A DNA stretch of 64,000 nt, taken from contig JANPZZ010000012.1 in the NCBI GenBank assembly GCA_024707305.1, positions 89,592 through 153,591 on the forward strand, read 5' to 3'. The translations under genes and the position numbers were made by a program. The notes beneath the pieces were generated by a model. The model did not search any database. It was not told the DNA's origin and saw nothing but the letters and a program-made list of their open reading frames with translations. Source of the DNA: Chitinophagaceae bacterium (lineage in GTDB: Bacteria > Bacteroidota > Bacteroidia > Chitinophagales > Chitinophagaceae). Of the stretch, positions 53,626 through 63,149 are shown piece by piece; the stretch's first letter is position 1; every line of letters starts with the position of its first letter.

Positions 53626-55192
53626 ATGTCAAAACCATTACGCATGCATCAGATCAGAAGGATTATTGAAATGCAACTGGAAGGCCGCAGTATCCGGTAT
53701 ACCACGCGGCTAAGCGGTCTTTCCCGCAATACGGTTCGCGAGTACTTACGCAGGATCAGCTGCAGCGGCACCGGCTTAAAGGAGTTGCTCGCTCTGGACG
53801 ACGAGTCGCTGGCCGCTTTTGTGTACGTCCCCACCGATGAAAAGGCGACTGCGGGCCGATCCGTGGATGCTCGATACGACCACCTACAGGAACTTTTGCC
53901 GGGTTACCTGATTGAGTTACGCAAACCTGGGGTTACCCGCCAGTTGCTCTGGGAAGAATATCGCAACAGCAACGAAGACGGCTATGGTTACACGCAGTTC
54001 TGTGCCTATTTAAACCGGCATTTACGGCCGGCACAGGCAGTGATGCACTTTACGCACCAGCCTGCGGAGTCCTCGCAGATTGATTTTGCAGGAAAGAAGC
54101 TCGGTTACGTGGATAAGTCTACGGGGCAATTTATAGAGTGTGAGTCACTCGTTTGTGTTCTCCCGTTTAGCAACTATATGTACATGGAGTGCCTACCGTC
54201 TGCCAGGCAGGAAGACTTTATCAACGGCATGGTGCGGTTCAAAAAGTTCCTGGGTGGCGTCACAGCGTCTGTAAAAATGGATAACATGCGCACTGCCGTG
54301 TCGCGGTCCAGCCGCTATGAACCGCTGTTCGCAGAAGCGATGGAATACTTTGCTGCGCATTATGGCACTACAGCGCTTACTGCCCGCGTCAGAAAACCAC
54401 GCGACAAAGCCAGTGTAGAAAAAGCCGTTGACCTGGCCTATCAACGCATTTATGCGCCGCTTCGCCACCAGGTTTTTTATAGTCTGGAGGACCTGAACGC
54501 AGCTGTCCGGATGCAGGTGGAACTGTTCAATAACCGGCCTTTTAAGAATAAGCCCGGAACCCGCCAACTTCTTTTTGAACAGTATGAGAAGCCCTTGCTA
54601 AAGCCGCTGCCCTGTGCTGATTTTTACGTCCGCCACACGACCCAAAGTAAGGTACAGCGTAACTATCATGTCATCGTTGGCGAAGACCGGCATCAGTACA
54701 GCGTTCCTTTTACACTCATCGGAAAAAGGCTGAAGGTCATTTACACCGCTGATGTAGTAGAGATATATGACGGCCTGCGACGCGTCGCCCTGCACAAACG
54801 CAGCTACCGCAAAAATGGATACACGACCAATATCGAACACCGCCCGCCCAATCATCAAAAGATCATCGAACAGCGAAGCTGGGATGGGGACTATTTTTTG
54901 AAGCAGGCTATTTTGTTAGGCCCTTCGGTACGCGAGCTAATCGCCCGGCTGCTGCAATCCACCGGTTTTTACGAGCAGACTTATAACAGTTGCCTGGGCA
55001 TACTGCGACTGGAAAAAGAAGTATGGCAAAGAGCGGTTGCAGGCAGCCTGCCACCGTGCACTGGGAGCGACCAAAGTAAACTATGGCATGGTAGAAAATA
55101 TCCTGCGCAAGAACCTGGACAAACAAGCGACCGAAGTACTTCCAAATATCCCAGATCACCATCAGATCCGCGGATCAGAAGCTTATCAATAA
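53626..55192 (+). CDS. istA: IS21 transposase IstA (frameshifted near the end)
   Basis: About 522 residues. An N-terminal helix-turn-helix (IRRIIEMQLEGRSIRYTTRL, SGLSRNTVREYLRR) is followed by the rve DDE core (SSQIDFAGKKLGYVD; SVKMDNMRTAV; RKPRDKASVEKAV) and a C-terminal Mu-transposase-like beta domain (VQRNYHVIVGEDRHQYSVPF). One A too many near 55020 breaks the frame; repaired, it ends YGMVENILRKNLDKQ ... GSEAYQ at 55192, followed after 15 bp by istB. DDE residues are intact, so the element may be active. Confidence 0.88.
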
Positions 55193-55207
55193 TCAATCAT
55201 TAAATAC

Positions 55208-55954
55208 ATGAACACCTCAGCAACACTCGAACAGCTCAAAGAGCTAAAGCTACAGGGGATGGCCCGAAGCTACGAAGCCGTGCTTCAACTTCCCGTCCAC
55301 CATCATCCGGAAGGCCATGCCCTGATCGGGCAACTGGCAGAAGCGGAGAGACAAAACCGAACGCAATACAAAACACAGCTCTACTTAAAGTTGAGCAAGC
55401 TGCGGTATGCCGGCACCCTGGAAGAGATATCGTACAGCGCTTCGCGCAACCTCTCTAAAGAGCAAATCGCTCAACTGGCCGACTGCACTTTTATTGACCG
55501 CTCGGAAAACGTCCTAATCAGCGGAGCAACCGGTGCCGGAAAAAGCTTCGTGGCTTGTGCGCTTGGCAATCAGGCGTGCGTAATGGGATACAAAACCCTC
55601 TATCTGAATCTCAATCGGTTCACTGAAAAAATTACCATTGCGAAGCTGGAAGGTTCTTTTGTCAAGCTGTTAAACCAACTGGATAAAGTAAGCCTGCTGG
55701 TGCTTGACGATTTTGGCCTGGCGCCCATGGATCAGAATACCCGATTAGCATTATTACAAATACTGGAAGACCGCTACAATAAAAGATCGGTCATCATCGC
55801 CTCGCAATTGCCTATCAACAAATGGCATGAATACATTGCAGAACCCACGCTGGCAGATGCCATCATGGACCGGCTGATGGCTAATGCACACCGCTTCGAA
55901 CTTAAAGGAGAATCGCTCAGAAAAAAATCAGTAAAAGTTCCCGATAAAAACTAG
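55208..55954 (+). CDS. istB: IS21 helper ATPase IstB
   Basis: 248 residues of the IstB/DnaC-like AAA+ ATPase family that remodels target DNA for IstA. Walker A is GATGAGKSFVACAL, Walker B is LLVLDDFGLAPM, and the sensor region is SVIIASQLPINKWHEYI followed by ADAIMDRLMANAHRFEL. The N-terminus LEQLKELKLQGMARSYE is typical. Full length. Confidence 0.95.
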   Translation: MNTSATLEQLKELKLQGMARSYEAVLQLPVHHHPEGHALIGQLAEAERQNRTQYKTQLYLKLSKLRYAGTLEEISYSASRNLSKEQIAQLADCTFIDRSENVLISGATGAGKSFVACALGNQACVMGYKTLYLNLNRFTEKITIAKLEGSFVKLLNQLDKVSLLVLDDFGLAPMDQNTRLALLQILEDRYNKRSVIIASQLPINKWHEYIAEPTLADAIMDRLMANAHRFELKGESLRKKSVKVPDKN

Positions 55955-56249
55955 CTTTAAATCGTCAAATCCTCATGGCCCAGAAGGTGGGTCACTTCAT
56001 TACCGAAATACCCGGGTCAGCGTTAGTGAAATAATCAATAATAATCACTGCCGTCAAAATCTGGCTGAAAAATAAGCGGAAAAAATCAACTGTGTAGTTC
56101 TAAAATTTTACAACTGGCGGCACAAAAAAGGAAACTCGTTAAAGAGTTTTTCGATGCTTTAATTTTTAAAAGTGATTTGCAAAAACAGTTGCAGCAATAG
56201 TTTTAAACTCGCCAATTAAAGCCATGGAGAATAATTCTTGATTTGTTTT

Positions 56250-56436
56250 GTAACCTTCCGGCCAAGTACATCTTTCCTGATCGGGTCGGCTATTTTATCT
56301 TCCATCTCAAAAGGCAATGGAAGTTATATCATCAAGGAGGCGCCGCCAATTCCGCAGCAAAAGGCTCGGCTACAGTATCGAAGGCTGGGACAGGTTATGT
56401 GAATATGTCAACGATGGCCGGCTCCACATCGACAAC
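56250..56436 (+). mobile_element. Internally deleted IS66 remnant, copy 2
   Basis: It starts with the same GTAACCTTCCGGCCAAG end as the copy at 52008 and follows it for about 100 bp into the tnpA start. It then jumps to a segment encoding ARLRYSIEGWDRLCEYVNDG and RLHIDN, the conserved C-terminal region of the IS66 TnpC transposase (Y-L-xx-W..L..F..DGRLEIDNN). About 2 kb between these parts is missing. The IS3 element starts inside the DN(N) motif at 56437. The preceding 216 bp (56034-56249) hold only gene scraps; a short frame with FYNWRHKKG may be another TnpA remnant. Confidence 0.7.
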
Positions 56437-56501
56437 TGTAATACTCCCCAAAATTGAGACCAGAGGTTTAGTTAATAAGAACTATTAAATTTACTAAACC
56501 A

Positions 56502-56816
56502 ATGACAAAACAAACACGGCGCAAATTCAGCGCGGATTTCAAGGCCAAGGTTGCCCTGGAAGCCATCAAAAACCAAAAGACTCTTGCCCAGTTAAGCCAT
56601 CAATTTGGCGTCAATGCAATTACTATTTCTAAGTGGAAAGCCGAATTTCTGGAAAGAATGGCAATAGTTTTTTCTGGCAATAATCCCGTTTCGAATGAAC
56701 AGAGTTCCGACGAGGTTGAAAAGCTTTATGCCCAGATTGGGCAGCTGAAAGTAGAGAATGACTTTTTAAAAAAAAGTGCCAGGAAGCTGGGTTGGTCGGG
56801 CACCGATTGGAAATGA
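56502..56816 (+). CDS. IS3-family OrfA
   Basis: 104 residues: the basic start TKQTRRKFSADFKAKVALEA, the helix-turn-helix TLAQLSHQFGVNAITISKWK and a coiled-coil end (EVEKLYAQIGQLKVENDFLK). An A8 run at the FLKKS codons (about 56769-56776) is the usual -1 frameshift site giving the OrfAB fusion transposase. Confidence 0.92.
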   Translation: MTKQTRRKFSADFKAKVALEAIKNQKTLAQLSHQFGVNAITISKWKAEFLERMAIVFSGNNPVSNEQSSDEVEKLYAQIGQLKVENDFLKKSARKLGWSGTDWK

Positions 56817-57634
56817 TCAGTACCCGTCATCGGGAGCTTTCTATTCGCCGTCAATGTGAAATTCTCTCGGTTCCCCGCAGCTCGTTTTATTATAAACCTA
56901 CTGGCGAAAAGCCTGAAAATGTCAAGATGATGAACCTCATGGATAAACATTTACTGCAGCACCCTACCGAAGGTGTGAAGTCCATGGTAGACTGGCTCAA
57001 AGATCGTGGCTATCCGGTAGGTCACAAACGGATCCGGCGCCTCTTCCGGCTGATGGGCCATCACACGATGTACAGAAGAAAGAACCTGACCAAAGGAGCA
57101 TTGAAAGAATACATCAAGCCCTATTTATTAAGAGGGCTGAAGATCACTCATTCCAACCAGGTCTGGTGTACCGATATTACTTACATCCCGATGGCCCATG
57201 GATTTATGTACATGACGGCTTTTATCGATGTGTATAGCCGTAAGATCATGGGCTGGGGCCTGAGCAATACGATGTCCAAGAAGTGGTGCCTACACGTATT
57301 AAACGAGGCGATATCCCGTCACGGGAAACCGGAAATCATCAACTCTGACCAGGGATCTCAATACACCAGTTCGGCGTGGACTCATTTTCTGGCTGACAAT
57401 GAAATCAAAATCTCTATGGATGGAAAAGGCCGGGCGACAGACAACGCCTGGATTGAACGGTTCTGGAAATCTTTAAAATATGATTATGTGTATTTGAATC
57501 CGTGTGACAATGGAATGGATCTGGTTGAAGGAATACAAAATCATATCGACTACTACAACCAGAAAAGACATCAAACCACCCGCATGAAACCCAATGAAGC
57601 ATTTGTCCAATCCATCCAATCAAAAGCCGCTTGA
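56765..57634 (+). CDS. IS3-family OrfB transposase, entered by -1 frameshift
   Basis: In the -1 frame after the A8 slip the reading is KKKCQEAGLVGHRLEMISTR, then HTH_21 (RQCEILSVPRSSFYYKPTGE) and the rve domain. The catalytic triad is complete: D in QVWCTDITYIPM, D in IINSDQGSQYTSS and E in TDNAWIERFWKSLKYD. It ends near 57634 with RHQTTRMKPNEAFVQS. All parts are intact, so this copy could be active. An independent TTG start at 56792 is possible but less likely than the frameshift product. Confidence 0.92.
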   Translation, partial: FKKKCQEAGLVGHRLEMISTRHRELSIRRQCEILSVPRSSFYYKPTGEKPENVKMMNLMDKHLLQHPTEGVKSMVDWLKDRGYPVGHKRIRRLFRLMGHHTMYRRKNLTKGALKEYIKPYLLRGLKITHSNQVWCTDITYIPMAHGFMYMTAFIDVYSRKIMGWGLSNTMSKKWCLHVLNEAISRHGKPEIINSDQGSQYTSSAWTHFLADNEIKISMDGKGRATDNAWIERFWKSLKYDYVYLNPCDNGMDLVEGIQNHIDYYNQKRHQTTRMKPNEAFVQSIQSKAA

Positions 57635-57760
57635 CTATGAAAAATATTAGCTTAGCAAATAACACCTTTGGTCCAGGAAATGGGGAGTATTACAGCCAAC
57701 GCTAAGAAAGCGTACGCATAAAGCACTAGGAAATTCACGTAGTCCAACACCCTTTTTAAT

Positions 57761-58379
57761 ATGAGCAAAAAAAAAATAGCAACCTGGGTCACAATTATCT
57801 TCCTGGCAACTGCGCTAGTAGCAGTTTCACTTTATAACAGGTATTCCAGAAAAACATTTGACCCGAAGGGGTTTATTAACGATATAAGAGAAAAAAATAA
57901 ACCCTGGCTCGACTCCCTACAAAATGCTATCAACTACGAGAACAATTTGAACTTCCGCATACAAAAAGCCATCAACGACAGCGATTTCAAAACCGCCTAT
58001 ACGTTGATGGATTCACTACCAAACTTTGGCAAAAAAAATAGCATACATCTTTACAAGGGAATGATTTATGTAAAGCAAAATAAATACTCAAAAGCAATTG
58101 AAGAATATAATTCCTTAATTGATGCAGAACCTTTCCCCCTTGCATTGGGCAAAAGAGCTGAGGTATATGTAAAGGCAGGCAAACTTGACTTAGCGCTAAA
58201 TGATTATAAAGAAGCTTATTCATTGAACTATGATTATAGCTTACAAGTTGCTGCAACTTTTGAGCTTAAAAATAAAAAAAGATAGTGCTCTAAAATATTA
58301 TCAGATATATTTAGAACACTATCCAAATGATACAGTAGTCCGCCAAAGACTATCTCAGCTAAACCTAGCTAACAGATAA
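57761..58379 (+). CDS. TPR protein with N-terminal membrane anchor (frameshifted)
   Basis: About 206 residues: an N-terminal membrane helix (IATWVTIIFLATALVAVSLY) and then TPR motifs (SIHLYKGMIYVKQNKYSKAI, ALGKRAEVYVKAGKLDLALN, DSALKYYQIYLEHYPND). One A too many near 58275 ends the frame; repaired, it runs to 58379, one base from the convergent orphan Rhs tip. TPR proteins often sit beside Bacteroidota Rhs tips and may serve as immunity factors, but here it is on the opposite strand, so that role is uncertain. Confidence 0.6.
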
Positions 58380-58380
58380 A

Positions 58381-59460
58381 TCAAGGGTTTGGCTTAGGCT
58401 GCTCACCCAAAGGAGGATTCTCCTTCACGTAATCAGGATCATAACTCGGATTTCGTTCCATCATCTTATTGGACTGCCCATCCAACCGGTTTGTCTCTAT
58501 CATCCTACCAGTATATTCATTGCGTTTTACGGAAAGTGTAATATAAATCGTTTTCCCTATTTCCAAAATTTTCGCTCCCACTTCATCGCCAATGCTATTA
58601 AGATAGCTATTGCCGGATAACACGACATTAATGATATCCGACAACCTTTCTTCCGTTTGAAACTCTATTGGAATTTGCCCTTTTGATAAAGCATAATTCA
58701 CATCTGCAGCAGCTGCCCTAAACTTATTAAGGTGCTGGTCAATTAGACCCTTATCCGTGTCAAGCCTATTTTGCACATATATATTCGCCCCGTAAATCAT
58801 TAATTCTATTCCCACAGCTAATATCGCAAGTCCTTTAGCTCCGCTTGGAGAGGCAGTTGTAACTGTTCTACCCTTGTACCGATGGTCTGGCAACCCTGTA
58901 CTTTTAGCAATAGGTTTCCCAACTTCCGTCTCACCTGGTTTATTATTGGGGTTAGCATCTGCGGGATCGGGATCAGAACTCGGAGCCTGTGGCATAGCTG
59001 ATTGCAAATTTATACTCCCTACACCAAAATCAACACCTATTGAATTGGGAGCCCAATTTTTAGGATCATTATTATACTCCGTTAAAGATTTCCTTACCAC
59101 ATTAGTCATATTTTCAATCTTCAGCTTTACCCTTCCTCGAATAACCTCTATCCTCACTTCTTTTGATGAAACATATTCAAGTCCGTCTAAGTCCACCCCT
59201 TCAATGGGATTATTGCTTGCAAACTGATAAGGAGTAAGCGCAGCATAATTCTTTGTCAACGGATCCACCGACAGGAATCGTCCTAAGGCAGGACTGTAAA
59301 TTCTAAATCCATAATCATATGTCGTTGTAGAAGATGTTTCTTTATCATTCTCTTTCCCATTAAACCCATACCGATATGCATCAGTAGCTGCAAACTTCCT
59401 TCCAGGCAATACCATCCCGAACGGATAGCAAGAGGTATCGTTGAAATCAAAGAGCTTTGT
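58381..59460 (-). pseudogene. Orphan Rhs C-terminal tip B
   Basis: An open frame with no proper gene start: it begins after a stop at 59461 and enters the Rhs core directly (SCYPFGMVLPGRKFAATDAY, RYGFNGKENDKE, YGFRIYSPALGRFLSVDPL, FASNNPIEGVDLDG). The tip that follows, about 260 residues, has a membrane-helix candidate (GLAILAVGIELMIYGANIYV) and a proline-rich end (NPPLGEQPKPNP); I do not recognise its toxin class. No immunity gene follows on the same strand; the convergent TPR gene is the only neighbour. It is a silent cassette that could replace the tip of the 42-51 kb Rhs gene by recombination in the shared core. Confidence 0.75.
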
Positions 59461-59787
59461 TCAACTAAAGATAAATGAAAGAAAGTCAAATTTACTTTTT
59501 GGAAAAAGGCACGTAGTAATCAAAAATCCTCTGAATATTTAATTCTCAACAACTTTTTTTTTGTGGGCTCTCGTCTTTTTATCGATTCTAGTCGGCCTTG
59601 CAAAGGGAGTAAGTAGGCGTATCATCCAAACTTTAGGAGAAGCTGTTATTGGTTGAAATAGTCGTTGGCCTGCATTCTATGAAAAGTAGTTTTTCACCAA
59701 ACTTTTAGGGTACGATCTAGTCTCGCGACAATTTTTTTAAAGTCATCATAGAGGATCGTAGACCTATAAATGGGTAGTATTTAGTTC

Positions 59788-61183
59788 TTTGTGTAAATAG
59801 TTTTAAGTAACTGTATTGATTAGTTATCCCACCCGTGCAGGTGGAGCGAATTGAGGCGAAGCGTAGCGGAGCCGAACGAAGCGGAACCTGCACGGGGACG
59901 GCGGCAGAATTTGCCCCGCTTTTTGTTAACTTTAAATACAGTTTATGGACAATCAACAATCAAATCTGCCCAAGGACTTTTTCAAGCAATTTAAAAGCAA
60001 GGAAGACTTTCAGTCCTTTTTCAGCGATCTCTACAAACAGGGCGTTGAAGAAATGCTCAAGGGAGAGCTGGATGAACATCTGGGTTATGACAAACACAGC
60101 AAGGACGGCCACAACAGTGGCAACAGTCGTAATGGATCTTATTCCAAAAAAGTAAAGACCGAATCGCTAGGCGACTTAGTGCTGAATATCCCGCGGGACC
60201 GCAATAGCGAGTTTGAACCTCAACTCATCCCGAAGGGTTCGCGCATGAGCGATAAACTGGAAGAGTCCATTATCGGCATGTATAGCCGGGGAATGACGAC
60301 TTCCGATATATCCAGGCATGTCAAAGAAGCCTACGGTGTTGATGTCAGCGAAGGCACGGTCTCCAACGTTACCAATCGTATTATTGAGCATGTAAGGGAG
60401 TGGCAAAACCGACCACTGGAGCCCGTTTATTTTACAGTATGGATGGATGGCATTGTGCTCAAAGTAAAGCAGAATGGCAAGTACATTAACAAGTGTATTT
60501 ATCTGGTAATCGGGCTTAGGCAAGATGGCTTAAAAGAGGTACTGGGCATGTGGATGGCAGAAACAGAATCCGCCTCCTTCTGGATGAATGTTCTAACAGA
60601 CTTAAAAGCCCGGGGTGTGGAGGATATCCTGATTGCATGTACCGATAACCTCAAAGGTTTTACAGATGCCATCAGAGGCGTTTTCCCCCCAGACCGTCAC
60701 ACAGCTGTGCATCGTGCATCAAATCCGCAACAGTTGTAAATATGTGGTCTGGAAGGACCGTAAAGCCTTCTGTGCTGATCTTAAAGACATGTACGGAGCT
60801 GTTAATCGCCAGGCAGCGGAACAAGCTCTTGAAAACCTGGATACCACCTGGGGGCATAAATACAAACATGCGATCACCTCGTGGCGCACAAACTGGGATA
60901 ACCTGACCAGTTATTTTGACTTTCCTTTGGAGATCAGAAGAATCATTTATACTACCAACACCATTGAAAATCTTAACCGGGGTATCCGAAAGTACACCAA
61001 AACAAAGGTTCAGTTTACAGACGATACAGCGGCCCAAAAGGCCGTTTACCTGGCCATCATGAACATCGAAAAAAAATGGAGCATGCCCATCCATAATTGG
61101 GGGTACATACTCCATCAGTTCTTAACTATCTTTGAAAGCAGATGCCGAATCTAAATACAGCTACTTAATCCATTTACACAAAA
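59788..61183 (+). mobile_element. IS256-family element
   Basis: About 1.4 kb flanked by imperfect terminal repeats: left TTTGTGTAAATAG...AAGTAACTGTATT, right (reverse complement) TTTGTGTAAATGG...AAGTAGCTGTATT. It carries one mutator-type transposase. Between the left end and the gene lies an 11-bp perfect inverted repeat (CCCGTGCAGGT at 59832-59842, ACCTGCACGGG at 59886-59896). The right end has cut an immunity gene. The 327 bp left of it (59461-59787) show no gene. Confidence 0.85.
59945..61154 (+). CDS. IS256-family transposase (frameshifted)
   Basis: About 402 residues after repair. The N-terminus (EEMLKGELDEHLGYDKHSKD, NSRNGSYSKKVKTESLGDLV) and core (DGIVLKVKQNGKYINKCIYL, CTDNLKGFTDAI, QLCIVHQIRNSCKYV) are standard for the mutator/IS256 family, and the end has IYTTNTIENLNRGIRKYTK with the catalytic Glu. 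The first Asp is in WMDGIVLK and the second in ACTDNLKG. A C6 run near 60690 breaks the frame; with five C it reads FPQTVTQLCIVHQIRN. DDE residues are intact. Confidence 0.9.
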
Positions 61184-61615
61184 TATTTTATACTCTCTAT
61201 AAATGACCATACTACTATCCAAATCACGCACTGATCGCCCTTCTCGCAGTCTCCAAATCAAAGTAATTGCATTGTCTTTTCGATAAGACCACATGTCAAA
61301 ACTATCTGTCATTGTTCCGAAAGAGACTCGATACGAATCGATCCCGACATCATCACCCTCAGTTGATTTCTTTTCGAAATATTGAAACTGCTGGTCAATA
61401 TCCGTCGGAAGTCCCTCGTCAGTGATCCATCCTATATTAAGCATCTGATGCAATCCACCTAAAAGATAGCCATCTAAGTATATGTATTCAGAAAAATCAC
61501 CCAATACAACTCCATCTAGCCAAAGCCTTGCATATCCCATCAAATCACTATCAGATTTAACCCCACTCACTTCGATAGCCAATCGGTTTTTGTCACCAAG
61601 AATTATATATCCCAT
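61151..61615 (-). pseudogene. Immunity gene (Imm42-like), 3' end cut by IS256
   Basis: Starts at ATG 61613-61615 with MGYIILGDKNRLAIEVSGV, a start that resembles Imm42-family immunity proteins (ILGDxxxFAIE); this family call is from memory of the pattern and tentative. Further parts are ARLWLDGVVLGDF and GLHQMLNIGWITDEGLPTD. From about 61183 down, the reading (IFCVNGLSSCI) is encoded by the IS256 terminal repeat, so the true C-terminus is lost. It follows the 3' end of a toxin tip on the same strand, as an immunity gene should. Confidence 0.6.
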
Positions 61616-61634
61616 TTATTTATTTCTTGAAAAT

Positions 61635-61767
61635 TTATTTTTGCTTCTGTAATCTTACGTTATTTGGACTAATTGAATTCAATGTAACATCTTTCTTTTT
61701 TGCAGATGTTGGACCATCCCCATGAAATGGAGTCCCCGGCTGTCCGTAGCCTCCCTCATTCAAACGA
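61635..61767 (-). pseudogene. Orphan Rhs/toxin tip C, 3' fragment only
   Basis: About 44 codons open on the minus strand, ending HGDGPTSAKKKDVTLNSISP and NNVRLQKQK, 19 bp before the Imm42-like ATG. Upstream (to the right) the frame runs into the hairpin repeat at 61768, which replaced the rest of the toxin. The GGYGQPGTPFHGDGP segment looks like the end of a secreted toxin domain, but the class cannot be told. Evidence is mainly the toxin-then-immunity order. Confidence 0.45.
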
Positions 61768-61905
61768 TGTCCTGAGCCTGTGGCTCAGGACAAATACAGC
61801 CATCAATGTATCTTCTAATGTACTACCAAAAATATTAGTTTCAATAGCAATAAGAGGAACCCAGGGAATGCATCCTTGCCGGTGAGAAAAATATATTTGT
61901 TGCCG
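61768..61905. repeat. Hairpin-bearing repeat, copy 2
   Basis: A perfect hairpin TGTCCTGAGCC, loop TGT, GGCTCAGGACA (61768-61792) is followed by sequence with patchy similarity to that after the hairpin at 52346 (ATCAATG, GAAAAATATA, TGCCGACGAC). Together with the next 160 bp up to the orphan tip D no gene is seen; CAACC-AGCAAG-GGTTG followed by T-rich sequence near 62012-62035 may be a weak terminator. Confidence 0.5.
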
Positions 61906-62067
61906 ACGACATGTACGGGCTATTCGATAAACAAACAAAGTCATATGGAACCCAACAGCGCGAGCGAGAATGGTGATTAAGGAGTTGAATTTGGTCCGGA
62001 AGCTGTGACAACCAGCAAGGGTTGTTCTAAATTTTTTGTATTTTTCTATTAACTTTAATTGAAATAG

Positions 62068-63148
62068 CTCTTTGAACGAATTCGCCGTGCGCTCCATCCG
62101 TTCGGGATGGTATTGCCGGGGCGGAAGTTTGCAGCCTCGGATTTGTATAGGTATGGATTTAATGGGAAGGAGAATGACAATGATGTAAAAGGTGAAGGCA
62201 ACCAGCAAGATTATGGGATGCGGATTTATGATCCGCGATTGGGGAGGTTTCTTTCTGTCGATCCACTCTCGAAAAATTTCCAGAGCTATCAGATTATCAG
62301 TTCGGTAGTAATAATCCGATTTATAATATAGATATTGATGGCTTAGAGGGTACCGGAGGGAATGCTTCGGCCGCAGAAAAAGCCGGATCAACGACTCTTA
62401 TAGTTGCAACGAGAAATGACGTGTACCAGTTAGCAAAGGAAGTAGCGATGAATGGTGTAGAAAAGTCAGTTGAAAAACCTGGCTTCTGGAGAAATTTTGG
62501 AAAAGGAGCAGCAAAGATTAGCGGAAAGGCCTTAGGATTCTTAAGTTTTTTGTTGTCGCCGTTAGAAGCTGGCCCTCGTTTTCCTCATGGCGATGAGTTG
62601 TACTTCATTCATTCTGAGGAACGTTTCAGGGAACTCTATCCCTATGACGGCCCGCGCCCTTTTGACAACATTGTACCAGATCCGACTTCATTACCAGAAC
62701 CAGCTCCAATATCGAATGAGAAGGATTTTGACGAAACAGCTCCCAAAGTTTTCTGGGTAACATACACAAAAACTAAGGTGATGCCTGATGGCAGTGCTAA
62801 AACATACTCAGGCAGATCGTCGGGAACATATAGTGGAATAGCGCCAACGGAAGCCGATGCTGATCGGGTCGTAGCTGTTAGAGAAAGAAGTCATACAATT
62901 TTACGTTCTGAGGGTGGTTGGAGTCCAGCGAAAAGAGATAGATTTTCCCAAAATTATACTGCAATTAGGGGCGGGAACAAGATCTGATTGACTTACACGG
63001 AGGGGCCCAAAGTGAAGGCGGATATTCTCGAAATAAGATACGAGCAGTGTCGAGGACCAAAGCTGCAATTTATCAGTTAATTTCATTACTTAATTTTGGA
63101 CCACTACCTAACAATAATCCAGCGGACCAAAAAAAAGGCCCTAATTAA
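62068..63148 (+). pseudogene. Orphan Rhs C-terminal tip D (frameshifted)
   Basis: It opens after a TAG at 62065 without a gene start and goes straight into the Rhs core (HPFGMVLPGRKFAASDLY, RYGFNGKENDNDVKG, YGMRIYDPRLGRFLSVDPL). One T missing near 62275 and one G missing near 62960 break it; repaired, it runs FGSNNPIYNIDIDGLEG, a 200-residue linker, then GREQDLIDLHGGAQSEGGYS and NKIRAVSRTKAAIY to 63148. The GREQxLIDxxGGAQSxGG motif ends many Rhs tips in my recollection and marks a recurrent toxin type, probably a nuclease (inference). Its immunity gene follows at once. Confidence 0.75.
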
Positions 63149-63149
63149 A

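Larger units (their letters stand above)
53492..56033 (+). mobile_element. IS21-family element
   Basis: About 2.54 kb with related ends in inverse orientation: left TATTTCGCTTTCATCTGACCC and internal TTTCACTAATGACCTGACCC; right, as reverse complement, TATTTCACTAACGCTGACCC and TTTCGGTAATGAAGTGACCC. Multiple TGACCC-bearing terminal repeats are characteristic of IS21. It carries istA and istB and has inserted into the orfB of an IS3 element. Boundaries are estimated to within a few bases; I could not confirm a target duplication because the right flank is not IS3 sequence. Confidence 0.8.
56437..57694 (+). mobile_element. Complete IS3-family element
   Basis: 1,258 bp with perfect 14-bp terminal inverted repeats, TGTAATACTCCCCA at 56437 and TGGGGAGTATTACA ending at 57694; similarity continues inward (GACCAGAGGT against GACCAAAGGT). 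It carries overlapping orfA and orfB. It is inserted in the IS66 tnpC remnant; after its right end the flank (GCCAACGCTAAGAAAGCG) is no longer clearly IS66. No target duplication can be read with confidence. Confidence 0.9.

Noticed and set aside
56100..56205. Short frame with LAAQKRKLVKEFFDALIF, reminiscent of the end of a type I restriction S subunit
   Set aside because: Too short, no start, and another frame of the same DNA contains FYNWRHKK like an IS66 accessory protein; neither can be supported.
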